Program-made: the position numbers and the translations under genes
Notes under the pieces: model-generated
Seen by the model: the letters and a program-made list of their open reading frames with translations, nothing else
The model's database searches: none
What the model was told of the DNA's origin: nothing
Shown here: positions 27,246-36,143 of the stretch, piece by piece
How positions within the stretch are numbered: position 1 is the stretch's first letter
How the letters are laid out: each line of letters begins with the position of its first letter
Assembly (NCBI RefSeq): GCF_044385915.1
Contig: NZ_JBISCC010000124.1
Location: 300,038 to 364,037, forward strand
DNA length: 64,000 nucleotides
From: Thalassobellus citreus
GTDB lineage: Bacteria > Bacteroidota > Bacteroidia > Flavobacteriales > Flavobacteriaceae
Reading direction: 5' to 3'

Positions 27246-29096
27246 ATGAGAAAATTTAGTCAATTAATGTCATTCTTAATAGCGATGCTATTAGTGACAA
27301 CAGTAAACGCTCAAAAGGCAGAAGTACCAAATTTTAATTATGATTTGGGAGGTAAGGTGGAAAAAATGACTCTTACTAGTTCGGGAGTATTGTTAATTAC
27401 ACACGGAAAAGGATTGGCAGGTATTAAACCTGGACAAGAAGGCTTGCTTTTTAACTTTGACGATTATGGAAAAGTAAAAGAAGAAGAAATAAATATAATA
27501 CCTAATACGCCTTACGTTATGGTTGGGCAAGCAGGGTTTGCAGGTATTTCTGCAAAGCAAAGTGTAATAGATGTTGTTTCTGGTAAAAGATTATTTGATA
27601 CAAAAGCAAATGGATGGAAAGCAGCAGGACAACCAACCTTATTGTTGCCAGAAAATAAACTTATTGTTTCTGGTCAGCGTACAGCTAAAGAAAAGTATGC
27701 ACAGGCCATTGGGATTTATGATATGGGAACAGGAAAAGAAGAAAAACTTTTAACTTTAAAAGGTTCTGAAATTATGACTGGAACTCCTAAAATAATTCAT
27801 GGTGGCTTAATTGTTTCTTCGCAAAAACGTTTGTATAGAATTGATTTAGCAACGGGTAATGAAACTTGGACAGCCGATTTAAAAAATGTTGCTTTTGTTG
27901 AACCTGCTGAAGATGGAAAATCTTTATATGCTTTCGTTAATAAAGGAAAAAATCATGAAGTACACAAAGTAGATGGTAATGGATCAGAATTGTGGCCTGA
28001 TGGGAAAAAATTAAAAGGTTTTGTTTCAAATTTCGAGATTACACCTAAAGGTTTAGCTATTGTTAGCGATGTAGCTAGTTCGGGTAAAGGAGGATTAGCA
28101 AAATTAGCAGCTGCAAAAGCGCAAAGTAATATTTCTTTTTTATCGGCAAGTACAGGTGAAGACCTTTGGGAAAAAGCTCCAAAAACTAAAGGATATGTTC
28201 AACACTTCTATATTATGGATGACGGGATTTTATTTGGTATTGGAGAAGGTGGAATTAATAAAATATCGTTTGAAGGACAGCCTTTGTTTAAAAAGCCACT
28301 AAAAACAGGTGAAAATATTCATACCATGGCATTAACTAAACAGGGTATGATTTACATAACCGATAGTGATGCAGATATTATTAATTTAGAAACAGGAGAA
28401 TCTATTTGGAGTAAGCCCATAAAATATAAGCGCGCCAAAGCAGTAACAAGTGTATATGATGCAACCCATAGTCGTTATTTAATTAGTACAGGAGAAGAAA
28501 TGATTGCTATAGACGAAAACTCTGGTGATGTAAGTACTTTGGCATCTTATAGTTTTGATGAAAAGGAGGATCCAACAAGTTTAGAGATTAGAGATAAAGG
28601 GTTGTTGTTGTCTTCAGATCAGAATATGATGATGCTTGGTTTTGATGGTTCAGAAAAGTTTCATGAATATTTTCGTTCTCCAGGTAAAAGTGCTTTTGCT
28701 ATAGTGGCCTTAAGTGCATTGGCTTTAGCTTCTACGGCAGCAATGGCTGATGCAAGTTTTCAGGCAGGAGCTAATAAAAATTATTTAGGACAGTATAATC
28801 AATACGGTGCTCAAAAACAGCGAGAAGCCGATGCTTTTGCTGCTATTGCTACCGCATCGTTTAACGAAATGGCTAAACGTTTTAGAGCAACAGCTGCAAC
28901 TAAAGATGCTCAATTTATTTTAACAAAACTTGATGATGGTGTAGGTTTGGTGAAAGTTAATAAAGATTCTGGAGTGGTAGAGAAAGAAATTATTTTAAAA
29001 GACAAAAAACCAACATATGAAGTTGATGAGATTGGGGGCTATTTGTATTATTTAGCTAATGGAAGTACAATATATTCTTACGACCTTAAAGAATAA
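27246..29096 (+). CDS. Secreted PQQ-like beta-propeller protein
   Basis: 616 residues with a signal peptide ending VNAQ. At least six repeats of the type LYRIDLATGNETWTADL, ISFLSASTGEDLWEKAP, IINLETGESIWSKPI (x-G-x-x-x-W endings) mark a PQQ-type propeller of ~50-residue blades from ~30 to ~430. The last third departs from this: a hydrophobic helix-like segment (KSAFAIVALSALALASTAAMA, about 480-500) interrupts, followed by an Ala-rich region, then a last blade. No PQQ-binding or catalytic set was recognised; it may be a scaffold. Followed by a strong terminator. Confidence 0.82.
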   Translation: MRKFSQLMSFLIAMLLVTTVNAQKAEVPNFNYDLGGKVEKMTLTSSGVLLITHGKGLAGIKPGQEGLLFNFDDYGKVKEEEINIIPNTPYVMVGQAGFAGISAKQSVIDVVSGKRLFDTKANGWKAAGQPTLLLPENKLIVSGQRTAKEKYAQAIGIYDMGTGKEEKLLTLKGSEIMTGTPKIIHGGLIVSSQKRLYRIDLATGNETWTADLKNVAFVEPAEDGKSLYAFVNKGKNHEVHKVDGNGSELWPDGKKLKGFVSNFEITPKGLAIVSDVASSGKGGLAKLAAAKAQSNISFLSASTGEDLWEKAPKTKGYVQHFYIMDDGILFGIGEGGINKISFEGQPLFKKPLKTGENIHTMALTKQGMIYITDSDADIINLETGESIWSKPIKYKRAKAVTSVYDATHSRYLISTGEEMIAIDENSGDVSTLASYSFDEKEDPTSLEIRDKGLLLSSDQNMMMLGFDGSEKFHEYFRSPGKSAFAIVALSALALASTAAMADASFQAGANKNYLGQYNQYGAQKQREADAFAAIATASFNEMAKRFRATAATKDAQFILTKLDDGVGLVKVNKDSGVVEKEIILKDKKPTYEVDEIGGYLYYLANGSTIYSYDLKE

Positions 29097-29118
29097 ATCT
29101 TGTTGTTGAGATTTGTTT

Positions 29119-29163
29119 GATTAGGCGTGGTAAATTACATTATTGCGCTTAATCTTTTTTTTA
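29119..29163 (+). terminator. Terminator of the propeller gene
   Basis: GATTAGGCG at 29119-29127 pairs with CGCTTAATC at 29146-29154, with further inner pairing, then a run of T at 29155-29161. Confidence 0.75.
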
Positions 29164-29239
29164 TAACATTTAATCTGAAAAATTATCTGATTTTCAATAT
29201 ATTAGGTTAAATTTAAAATGCTATTAATCAGTTCGTATT

Positions 29240-29295
29240 AAAAAACATCAGCTATATAAATCTATAATAAAGATTTGTGGTTGGTGTTTTTTTTG
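29240..29295 (+). terminator. Second hairpin with U tract before the 94-aa gene
   Basis: AAAAAACATCAGC at 29240-29252 pairs with GTTGGTGTTTTTT at 29280-29292 (13 pairs, wobbles included), with an inner AAATCT/AGATTT stem. It sits 46 bases before the next ATG, so it may be a tandem terminator or a leader attenuator. Confidence 0.5.
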
Positions 29296-29341
29296 TAGTC
29301 ATTTTAACTTAATATTAGTCTAATATTAAATTTTTGTAGCG

Positions 29342-29626
29342 ATGGGTTTTAATATGTTTTTCAGTATATCAATTTATGCTTTGGTTTGTGTTATTATAGG
29401 TTTTAATATTAAGGTTTTTAGCAATACAATTATGTTAAACAAAAATTTTATTAAACGGTATTTGAAGTTAAAAGAAGTATTTAAGTTAGAACAAAGTAAA
29501 TACGATGTGATTTCACAAAAAGTTTTGTTAATAGATAATTCGCATAATTCTCTTTTTAATAGACTATTTATAATAGCTAAAGAATTACTCTTGGCTCAAA
29601 ATCTAATGTTTAAAACAGATGAATAA
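29342..29626 (+). CDS. Small membrane protein (94 aa), hypothetical
   Basis: The frame begins ATGGGT and encodes one hydrophobic helix (about 5-27, FFSISIYALVCVIIGFNIKV) and a charged tail likely in the cytoplasm (KLKEVFKLEQSKYDVISQ). It ends ten bases before the histidine-kinase gene at 29636, so it could be its first cistron. No known family. The close spacing and intact frame support a gene, but low complexity keeps the confidence moderate. Confidence 0.5.
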   Translation: MGFNMFFSISIYALVCVIIGFNIKVFSNTIMLNKNFIKRYLKLKEVFKLEQSKYDVISQKVLLIDNSHNSLFNRLFIIAKELLLAQNLMFKTDE

Positions 29627-29635
29627 CTACTTTTT

Positions 29636-31585
29636 ATGAATAAAAGAAGTCTATATATCATTTCCTTGGTTTTTTTCTTTTTAGGAATTTCTATTAATTC
29701 CCAAAATTTAGATAGTTTATTGGTAGTAGCTAAGAATACTAATAATGATTCATTAAAAGTTAGTTTGTATAATAAAATAGGGTTTAGTTATATTTTTAGT
29801 GATTCAAAGAAAGCGCTTCAAGCTATTAATAAGGGGAAGCAAATTGCAAAAACTAAAAACCTATACGTTGGTTTGTCAGAACTTATTAATACACATGGTA
29901 TTTATATGGATGTAACTGGTCAATCTGATTCTGCTCAATATTATTTTAAAAAGGCTTTAAATTTTAGTAAAGAACATAACATACAAACTACCGAGGTTAG
30001 AAGCCTAAATAATTTAGGAATGTTTAACTGGAATATTGGTAATATGAAAGAAGCACAACGCTTCTTTTTTCAGGCTCTTAAAATGTATGAAGATTTAAAT
30101 GATGAAAAATCGACAGCCATTCCGTTAAGCAATATAGGGCTTATATATCAAGAAGTTTATATGGTTGAAGAGGCTTTAAAATATCATCTAAAAAGTCTTA
30201 AAATAAGGAAGGCATATAATTTAAAACATGAGCAAACTAATTCGTTTAATAATATAGGTATTTGTTTAAAAGAGTTAAAACGATATGATGAAGCCTTAAA
30301 AGCTTATAAAGACGGTCTTAAGGTAGCTTTAGAGTCAAATAATTTAATAAATTATTATAAGATTATAGAAAATATAGGGAGTTTATATGAAGAACAAAAA
30401 AACTATATTAAAGCATTAGAATATTATGAAAAAGCTTATGAAGTTCCAGATAATCTGTCTTCTAATGATAATACTAAACTTATAGTTTTAGGAAAGTTAG
30501 TAGGCGTGTGTAATAAATTAAACAAACCTAAAAAAGCATTACAATTTTCGGAAAAGGCAGAAGAGATCTTTTTAAAATCTCCTCAGTATAAAAGTTTTTC
30601 TGACGATTTCCTTATTAATTCCGCTGAGAGTTTTTTTAGGAATGGTAACACAAAAAAAGCAAGGCAATTTATAGAAGAATATAGCAAAATAAAAGATTCT
30701 TTGTTTTCTGCAAATAACGCAAAGGCATTAGCCGATCTAAAAGTTAAATATCAAACCGAAAAAAAAGAAAAAGAGATACTATTACATAAAGCAGACTTAG
30801 CCGAAAAGGAGCTTCATATAAATCAAAAAAACACACAAATAATTGGATTAGGTATTTTAGCTATTGTTATATCTGTATTAGGGTATCTAGTTTACAAACA
30901 GCAAAAGTTAAAGAATGAACAACTCAAAAAAGAAGGCGAATTAAAAGAAGCATTAGTTAAAATTGAAACTCAAAACAAACTAAACGAGCAACGATTAAAA
31001 ATATCACGGGATTTACATGATAATATAGGGGCACAACTCACTTTTGTTATTTCATCTATTGATAATTTGCAATATGGTTTTAAAATAAAAAACAAAAAAT
31101 TAAGCGATAAATTAAATAGTATAAGTGCTTTTACAAAAGATACTATTTACGAATTGCGCGATACTATATGGGCAATGAATAAAAATGCCATTTCTTTAGA
31201 AGATTTACAAGGACGTATTTCTAATTTTATTGATAATGCTGATGCTTCATCAAATTCAGTAAGTTTTAATTTTACTATTGACAAATCACTTTCAAAAGAA
31301 TTAGAGTTTAAGTCTGTTATGGGTATGAATATTTATAGAATCATCCAAGAAGCCATAAACAATGCAATTAAATATTCCGAAGCTTCAAATGTTATTGTTA
31401 ATATAGAAAACTTAAAAGATAGCATAAAATTCGTTGTTCAAGATAATGGTAAAGGCTTTGATGAAAATAAGGTGGTTTTAGGTAATGGACTTAATAATAT
31501 GAAAAAAAGAGCCCGAGATATAAATGCTACTTTAAAAATTGAAAGTGAATTAAATAAAGGAACTTCAATAATATTAGAACTTTAA
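29636..31585 (+). CDS. TPR-containing sensor histidine kinase (NarX/HisKA_3 type)
   Basis: 649 residues. Signal peptide to ~22, then about seven tetratricopeptide repeats (~60-345; e.g. SLNNLGMFNWNIGNMKEAQ, ALKAYKDGLKVA), a coiled coil, one membrane helix (~402-420, QIIGLGILAIVISVLGYLVYK), a second coiled coil, the HisKA_3 block ISRDLHDNIGAQL with the phospho-acceptor His (about 462), and HATPase_c (RIIQEAINNAIKYSEAS; VQDNGKGF; GNGLNNMKKRA). The periplasmic TPR region is the sensing part. Its partner is the LuxR-type regulator that begins 12 bases after. The stimulus cannot be read from sequence. Confidence 0.93.
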   Translation: MNKRSLYIISLVFFFLGISINSQNLDSLLVVAKNTNNDSLKVSLYNKIGFSYIFSDSKKALQAINKGKQIAKTKNLYVGLSELINTHGIYMDVTGQSDSAQYYFKKALNFSKEHNIQTTEVRSLNNLGMFNWNIGNMKEAQRFFFQALKMYEDLNDEKSTAIPLSNIGLIYQEVYMVEEALKYHLKSLKIRKAYNLKHEQTNSFNNIGICLKELKRYDEALKAYKDGLKVALESNNLINYYKIIENIGSLYEEQKNYIKALEYYEKAYEVPDNLSSNDNTKLIVLGKLVGVCNKLNKPKKALQFSEKAEEIFLKSPQYKSFSDDFLINSAESFFRNGNTKKARQFIEEYSKIKDSLFSANNAKALADLKVKYQTEKKEKEILLHKADLAEKELHINQKNTQIIGLGILAIVISVLGYLVYKQQKLKNEQLKKEGELKEALVKIETQNKLNEQRLKISRDLHDNIGAQLTFVISSIDNLQYGFKIKNKKLSDKLNSISAFTKDTIYELRDTIWAMNKNAISLEDLQGRISNFIDNADASSNSVSFNFTIDKSLSKELEFKSVMGMNIYRIIQEAINNAIKYSEASNVIVNIENLKDSIKFVVQDNGKGFDENKVVLGNGLNNMKKRARDINATLKIESELNKGTSIILEL

Positions 31586-31596
31586 TCTGTTAAGCC

Positions 31597-32247
31597 ATGA
31601 ATATTAAAATAGCTATAGTAGACGATAACTCTTTCTTAATAAAAATGGTTGCCGAAAAACTGTCGTTTTTTGAAAATTTAAAGATTAGTTTTTCTGTATT
31701 AAATGGTTCTGATTTGTTAAATAAACTGGAAGAAAATCATAATATTGATTTAATTTTAATGGATATTGAAATGCCCATTTTAAATGGAATTGAAACTACC
31801 GAAATAGTAAAACAAAAGTATCCGCACATAAAAATTATTATGCTCACAGTTTTTGATAATGATGAAAACATTTTTAACGCAATAAAAGCTGGGGCCGATG
31901 GATATTTACTTAAAGAAGTTAATGCAAAAGATTTATATGAAGGCATAAAAGAAACTTTAAATGGAGGAGCAGCAATGAATCCATCAATAGCTATGAAAAC
32001 CTTAAAGTTATTAAGGAATCCTTTCAATATTGAAAACATTCAAGAACAAGAAGATATTAAGCTGACCCCTAGAGAGGTTGATGTGCTAGAACACTTAAGT
32101 AAAGGGTTGAGTTATAATTTAATTGCCGATAATCTCATTTTGTCTACAGGAACAGTAAGAAAACATATTGAAAATATTTACAAAAAGTTACAGGTGCATA
32201 ATAAATTAGAAGCCGTTCAAAAGGCGAAAAAAAACAACTTAATATAA
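31597..32247 (+). CDS. NarL/LuxR-type response regulator
   Basis: 216 residues. The receiver (1-~120) has VDDNS, the phospho-Asp near 53 in LILMDIEMPILNG, MLTVFDNDENIF and the conserved Lys in GYLLKEV. A LuxR HTH follows (~150-212): LTPREVDVLEHLSKGLSYNLIADNL, STGTVRKHIENIYKKLQVHNKLEAV. It is the cognate regulator of the TPR kinase, 12 bases upstream, and phosphorylation would drive dimerisation and binding. The 211 bases after it hold no visible gene. Confidence 0.95.
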   Translation: MNIKIAIVDDNSFLIKMVAEKLSFFENLKISFSVLNGSDLLNKLEENHNIDLILMDIEMPILNGIETTEIVKQKYPHIKIIMLTVFDNDENIFNAIKAGADGYLLKEVNAKDLYEGIKETLNGGAAMNPSIAMKTLKLLRNPFNIENIQEQEDIKLTPREVDVLEHLSKGLSYNLIADNLILSTGTVRKHIENIYKKLQVHNKLEAVQKAKKNNLI

Positions 32248-32458
32248 TGTTTGCTTAACTTTCTCTTAATAAGAAAAACGAGGAACTACTATATCTTTGT
32301 ATTGCTATTACAATGTAGAGTTAATGACATTAGTTAGACTTCATATGTCGAAGATAAACTGATGTTTTTTGCTTTATAATAAGTTCTTCAATTAAATAAT
32401 ATTTTAATTTTCGTTTGTTATAAAGAGTGTTAGTTCTAAAATATTTCTAAATTAGGGC

Positions 32459-33073
32459 ATGCGAAAAATTCTATTTGGTGTTGTTTTAACTTTAATTATA
32501 CTTTTCACTTTTAAATATTGTGAAGATAAAAAGGGTGATGAAATTCTACTTCGCGAGAACTCTATACTTATACAGGAACAAATTAAAAATGTTGGGAAGT
32601 TAGTTGTTACCGAAGGGCATTTTAGCGAAGTTTTCAATTATAAAAATTCAAAAGAAATTTTAGGCGATTATTTTACCTCAGAAAAAAAAGCCCTTGTTGT
32701 TGTTAATGCCGATGTTACGATAGCTTATGATTTAAGTAAAATTGAATTTGAAGTTAATGAAGCTGATAAAACACTTACTATATTAAGTATTCCTGAAGAA
32801 GAAATAAAAATAAATCCAGATTTTGAATATTATGATATTCAAGCAGATTTTTTAAATCCGTTTGAAGCCAAAGATTATAACAATATTAAAAATATTGTAA
32901 AGCAATCATTAAATAAAAAATTAGAAGCATCTGATTTAAAAAAGAATGCTAAAAATAGATTGATTAGCGAACTTTCAAAATTCTATATTCTAACAAACTC
33001 TTTAGGTTGGACGTTAAAGTATAACGAAAACCAGATGCAATCTATTAATGATTTTCAGGAGTTGAAATTATAG
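32459..33073 (+). CDS. DUF4230 protein, membrane-anchored
   Basis: 204 residues. One N-terminal hydrophobic segment (about 4-20) is a signal anchor. The rest fits DUF4230: NVGKLVVTEGHFSEVFNYKN, VVNADVTIAYDLSKI, EADKTLTILSIPEEEI and the end with YILTNSLGWTLKY. The family is widespread, envelope-located and of unknown function. Its last six bases overlap, tail to tail, the rhodanese gene on the other strand, so the two share a termination region. Confidence 0.88.
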   Translation: MRKILFGVVLTLIILFTFKYCEDKKGDEILLRENSILIQEQIKNVGKLVVTEGHFSEVFNYKNSKEILGDYFTSEKKALVVVNADVTIAYDLSKIEFEVNEADKTLTILSIPEEEIKINPDFEYYDIQADFLNPFEAKDYNNIKNIVKQSLNKKLEASDLKKNAKNRLISELSKFYILTNSLGWTLKYNENQMQSINDFQELKL

Positions 33074-33373
33074 TTTGCTATTTAAACTACTCCAGCCACC
33101 ACCATTCATACACTCAATACCATTGCTTTTTAAAATAGATGCAGCACTTCCAGAACGCATGCCACTAGCACAACAAGTAATTACAGGTTTGTTTAGTTTT
33201 TTTATGTCTTTAATTTTAGAGCTAATATTCTGTAACGGAATATTCTTAGAACCTGAAATGGCTCCTTGACTGTATTCTTCTTTAGTGCGAACATCAATAA
33301 TAATAGCTCCTCTTTTTTGAAAATCGTTAATCATATCTTTTTTGTTTCCAAATAGCATATCTAATAAACCCAT
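33068..33373 (-). CDS. Rhodanese-like domain protein
   Basis: I start it at the third Met (33373), giving MGLLDMLFGNKK, a normal cytosolic start; two upstream Met codons are in frame up to 33394. The rhodanese core is complete: IIIDVRTKEEYSQGAISGSKNIPL (CH2A motif with DVR) and the active loop CCASGMRSGSA with the sulfur-carrying Cys. Such single-domain proteins move sulfane sulfur from thiosulfate or persulfides to acceptors. It converges with the DUF4230 gene with a six-base overlap. Confidence 0.93.
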   Translation of the reverse strand: MGLLDMLFGNKKDMINDFQKRGAIIIDVRTKEEYSQGAISGSKNIPLQNISSKIKDIKKLNKPVITCCASGMRSGSAASILKSNGIECMNGGGWSSLNSKL

Positions 33374-33477
33374 AGTCATAATTTGTTTGTGCAAATATCA
33401 TTAACTTATAATAAAAGAATGTAACATCTGTTACTAAAAATTTTATGTATATTTCAACCAGTAAATTTATTAGTAGA

Positions 33478-34227
33478 ATGGAAGCATACGTTAACTTAAA
33501 TATAGAAAACAAAGTCGGGTATATTGAGTTTTATCACCCAAATAGAAACTCAATGCCTAGTGATATACTCACCCAATTAGAACAAACAATTATTGGTGCA
33601 GGGAAAAATGATGCTATTAAAGTTATTGTTTTAAAAAGTGGAGGCGATAGAACTTTTTGTGCAGGTGCTAGTTTTAATGAAGTTGTAGAGATTGAAGATG
33701 AAGAGGCTGGATTACAGTTTTTCTCTGGATTTGCAAAAGTAATTAATGCGATGCGTAAATGTCCTAAATTAATTATTGGTCGTGTACAAGGAAAAGCAGT
33801 AGGTGGCGGTGTTGGTTTAGCTGCTGCAACCGATTATTGTTTAGCAAACATATATGCATCTATACGATTAAGTGAATTAAGTATTGGTATTGGTCCCTTT
33901 GTTATAGAGCCTGCTGTATCAAGAAAAATAGGGAAAACAGCTATGGCTGAAATGACTATTGATGCTGAATCTCTTTTTTCTTCAGAATTTGCAAAAAGCA
34001 AAGGTTTGTATGCTGAGGTTTTACCAACTACAGAAGCACTAGATATAGCTGTTGAAACGTTAGTGAATAAATTAGCGAGCTATAACCCTGAAGCATTAAC
34101 AAATATGAAAGAAGTACTTTGGGAAGGTACAGATCATTGGGATGATTTATTGTTAGAGCGAGCTAAAATTAGCGGAAAGTTAGTGTTAAGTGAATTCACT
34201 AAGAAAACTTTAAAGCGTTTTAGATAG
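33478..34227 (+). CDS. Enoyl-CoA hydratase/isomerase family protein
   Basis: About 249 residues from the ATG at 33478 (an earlier in-frame ATG at 33445 is less likely because the sequence it adds is unlike the family). The oxyanion-hole motifs FCAGASFNEV and GGGVGLAAATDY are present. The first catalytic Glu position is kept in LSELSIGIGPF; the second (in the usual G-x-x-x-A-x-E stretch) is not obvious. It is a crotonase-fold enzyme, perhaps in branched-chain amino acid breakdown (methylglutaconyl-CoA hydratase-like), but the missing second Glu leaves the reaction open. Confidence 0.88.
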   Translation: MEAYVNLNIENKVGYIEFYHPNRNSMPSDILTQLEQTIIGAGKNDAIKVIVLKSGGDRTFCAGASFNEVVEIEDEEAGLQFFSGFAKVINAMRKCPKLIIGRVQGKAVGGGVGLAAATDYCLANIYASIRLSELSIGIGPFVIEPAVSRKIGKTAMAEMTIDAESLFSSEFAKSKGLYAEVLPTTEALDIAVETLVNKLASYNPEALTNMKEVLWEGTDHWDDLLLERAKISGKLVLSEFTKKTLKRFR

Positions 34228-34259
34228 TTTTTTTAATTACTTAAGAACGATATATAAAC

Positions 34260-34296
34260 AAATAAAGGTTAGCATTTTAAATGCTAACCTTTATTT
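34260..34296. terminator. Bidirectional terminator
   Basis: A perfect palindrome: AAATAAAGGTTAGCATTT at 34260-34277 and its reverse complement at 34279-34296, placed between the hydratase gene and the convergent LEA-like gene. Confidence 0.85.
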
Positions 34297-34321
34297 ATAT
34301 AAATTTTTTAAAGAGATTTTC

Positions 34322-35101
34322 TTAATCTTCGTTAGGAAAAGATACTTTTTCTAGTGCTTCTTTTTCTTTTTTAATTTTCTCTTTTTGATTTTTAATTTTT
34401 TCATCCAATTCATTTAATTTTTCATTGGCTTTTTTAATTTTCTCTCTTTTTTCATTAGCTTCTTCTTCAGAGATTTCTTTATTACGCTCTTTTTTTTCTA
34501 AACGTTCTTTAGCTTCTTTTACTCTTCTATGGCCATCATTTAAAGTGCGTTCACCTTCTGTTATTTTTTCTTCTTTGTCTTTTATTTTATTACGAGCTTC
34601 TTCTGCTCTAGCTTTTCCAAATTCTCTTCCGCTTAAGCCGTTTTTGTTTTTTCCGTAAGCATTACCATTGTTATTTGCTTCTTTTTTTATTTTCTTTTCG
34701 GCTTTATCTTTTTCACTCGTTTTGTGTTCATGTTGCTTTTCATCATCATCATCATCATTTGTTTTGGTGCCTTTTTGTTTAGCCTTTTCAGCTTTCTCTT
34801 TTCCTTTATTTTTTAGTTCATGATGTTTTTTATTAGCATCTTCAGCTTCATCTTGTATGTCTTTTTTTGCTTTAGTACCTTTTTGTTTAATGTCTTCGGC
34901 TTTATCTTTTCCGTTTTTTCTAGCTTCAGAACCTTTTTGCTTAGCTTTTTCAGCTTTGTCTTTCCCTTTCTTTTTTAACTCTTGAACGTGTTCCTTAGCT
35001 TCTTTAGATGTGTTGTTTCCTTTTCCTTGAGCTACTGTTTGTTGGGTTCCAAGAAACATGAATAGAATAGTAGCTGTGAATATTATTTTTAATGTTTTCA
35101 T
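34322..35101 (-). CDS. Secreted Lys/Glu-rich LEA-like or coiled-coil protein
   Basis: 259 residues: signal peptide ending TVAQG, then ~230 residues almost all Lys, Glu, Asp, Ala and Asn with no hydrophobic core. Residues ~45-130 repeat 11-mer-like units (GKDKAEKAKQKGSEARKN, GKDKAEDIKQKGTKAKKD), the pattern of LEA/apolipoprotein-like helices. A run of six CAT triplets (34740-34758) codes an Asp patch. The last 90 form a heptad coiled coil (KLNELDEKIKNQKEKIKKE). It may protect the envelope during drying or osmotic stress, or fill a structural role; no direct proof. It is 13 bases from the small lipoprotein gene upstream. Confidence 0.75.
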   Translation of the reverse strand: MKTLKIIFTATILFMFLGTQQTVAQGKGNNTSKEAKEHVQELKKKGKDKAEKAKQKGSEARKNGKDKAEDIKQKGTKAKKDIQDEAEDANKKHHELKNKGKEKAEKAKQKGTKTNDDDDDEKQHEHKTSEKDKAEKKIKKEANNNGNAYGKNKNGLSGREFGKARAEEARNKIKDKEEKITEGERTLNDGHRRVKEAKERLEKKERNKEISEEEANEKREKIKKANEKLNELDEKIKNQKEKIKKEKEALEKVSFPNED

Positions 35102-35114
35102 AATCTGTTTTAGT

Positions 35115-35315
35115 TTAAATGTTGTCTAATTCTTTTAAGTCGTCTTGTACATCATTAGTAATTTCCTCAAGACTTTTTATGTCTTTTTCTACTGCTTGCT
35201 CAATAGAGTCTATTTTTTGTATAGATTGTTCAATCTTTATTTCATTTTCTTTTTTCTTATCTGCGCAAGAGACTAATAAAAGAAGTATTAAACCACATGA
35301 TAAAAGTGTTTTCAT
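35115..35315 (-). CDS. Small coiled-coil lipoprotein (66 aa)
   Basis: 66 residues. The signal ends LLLLVSCADKK, a clear lipobox (Cys about 17). The mature 49 residues form an amphipathic helix with heptads (IEQSIQKIDSIEQAVEKDI, KSLEEITNDVQDDLKEL), as in small Lpp-like envelope spacers. It is not Lpp by sequence and lacks a C-terminal Lys for peptidoglycan linkage. Same strand as, and 13 bases before, the LEA-like gene, so they are co-expressed. Confidence 0.78.
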   Translation of the reverse strand: MKTLLSCGLILLLLVSCADKKKENEIKIEQSIQKIDSIEQAVEKDIKSLEEITNDVQDDLKELDNI

Positions 35316-35394
35316 AATTTAAGTATTAAAGTTAATCTATGTTTGGACACTAAAATAGTAAAATAGTCACTTGTTTTATATTAGTGCATAAAAA

Positions 35395-35416
35395 AAGCAA
35401 CTCTTTCAAGTTGCTT
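35395..35416 (-). terminator. Terminator of the DUF4136 gene
   Basis: AAGCAACT at 35395-35402 pairs with AGTTGCTT at 35409-35416; the A run before it gives a U tract on the leftward transcript. Confidence 0.65.
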
Positions 35417-35439
35417 CATTTTTCTTAATCAAATATATT

Positions 35440-35997
35440 TTATTGTTGTGCTCCTGGAGGATACTTCTCCATAATTTTAGCAACAAACTCTTTTATACGT
35501 GCTTCTTTTTTCTCCATGTTTCGGCTTAAATAGCCAGTACCCATACCTTGCCAAACTAATTCTTTTTTGTTAGCATCAATAAGATCTACATATAAAACAC
35601 CTTGTGTAGAAACAGAAGTACTAGGTTGATTCCAACCCCAGCCCCAACCAGGTCCGAAGCCACCAAATCCTCCCCATCCCCAAGCGCCATTGCCCCAAGA
35701 ATTATTGTAAACATCTACACGTTGTTGAGACTTTGTGAACAGGCTTATTAATAAATCAGGTTTTTCAGATTTTGTAAAACCTTTAGCTAAAAGTTCTGCT
35801 TCAATAGAACGAAGTATTCGGCGTTTGTCTAAATCGCTAATTTCTGCTTTGTCTATGCCAGATTTAAAGAAAGCAAAGGTTTTGTATTCGCCAAATTTTG
35901 CATTTTTATCATAATCGGCTGCTACTTTAACCGAGCTACAAGATGTTGCTACTATTAGCAATACTAAAAGAGGTAGTGTTTTTAATAAATTTTTCAT
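35440..35997 (-). CDS. DUF4136 lipoprotein
   Basis: 185 residues. The signal ends VATSCSS (lipobox). The DUF4136 domain covers most of the rest: VAADYDKNAKFGEYKTFAFF, ADKLR-like DKRRILRSIEAELLAKGF and GVLYVDLIDANKKELVWQG are typical. A Gly/Trp-rich insert (about 105-125, GAWGWGGFGGFGPGWGWGW) lies between strands. Members are outer-membrane lipoproteins of unknown role. It is divergent from the small DUF5522 gene in feel but on the same strand, 147 bases away. Confidence 0.9.
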   Translation of the reverse strand: MKNLLKTLPLLVLLIVATSCSSVKVAADYDKNAKFGEYKTFAFFKSGIDKAEISDLDKRRILRSIEAELLAKGFTKSEKPDLLISLFTKSQQRVDVYNNSWGNGAWGWGGFGGFGPGWGWGWNQPSTSVSTQGVLYVDLIDANKKELVWQGMGTGYLSRNMEKKEARIKEFVAKIMEKYPPGAQQ

Positions 35998-36143
35998 AAT
36001 GCATTTTTTTTTATGGTTAATGTGTTTGTAAAACGAATACTAACAGCATTTTATCTGATAAATATCTTCATAAACAAACGTATTTATATGCATCAATAAT
36101 CATACCAAGGCTTTGCTTTAATAAAAGTACGAAGCATGGGATG

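Noticed and set aside
34740..34758. CAT-triplet run as a phase-variation switch
   Set aside because: It is a triplet repeat inside a frame, so length change would add or drop Asp residues without shifting the frame.
35119..35322. Rightward open frame of 67 codons opposite the small lipoprotein
   Set aside because: The other strand has a lipobox and heptads and lies next to its partner gene; this frame is a mirror of it.
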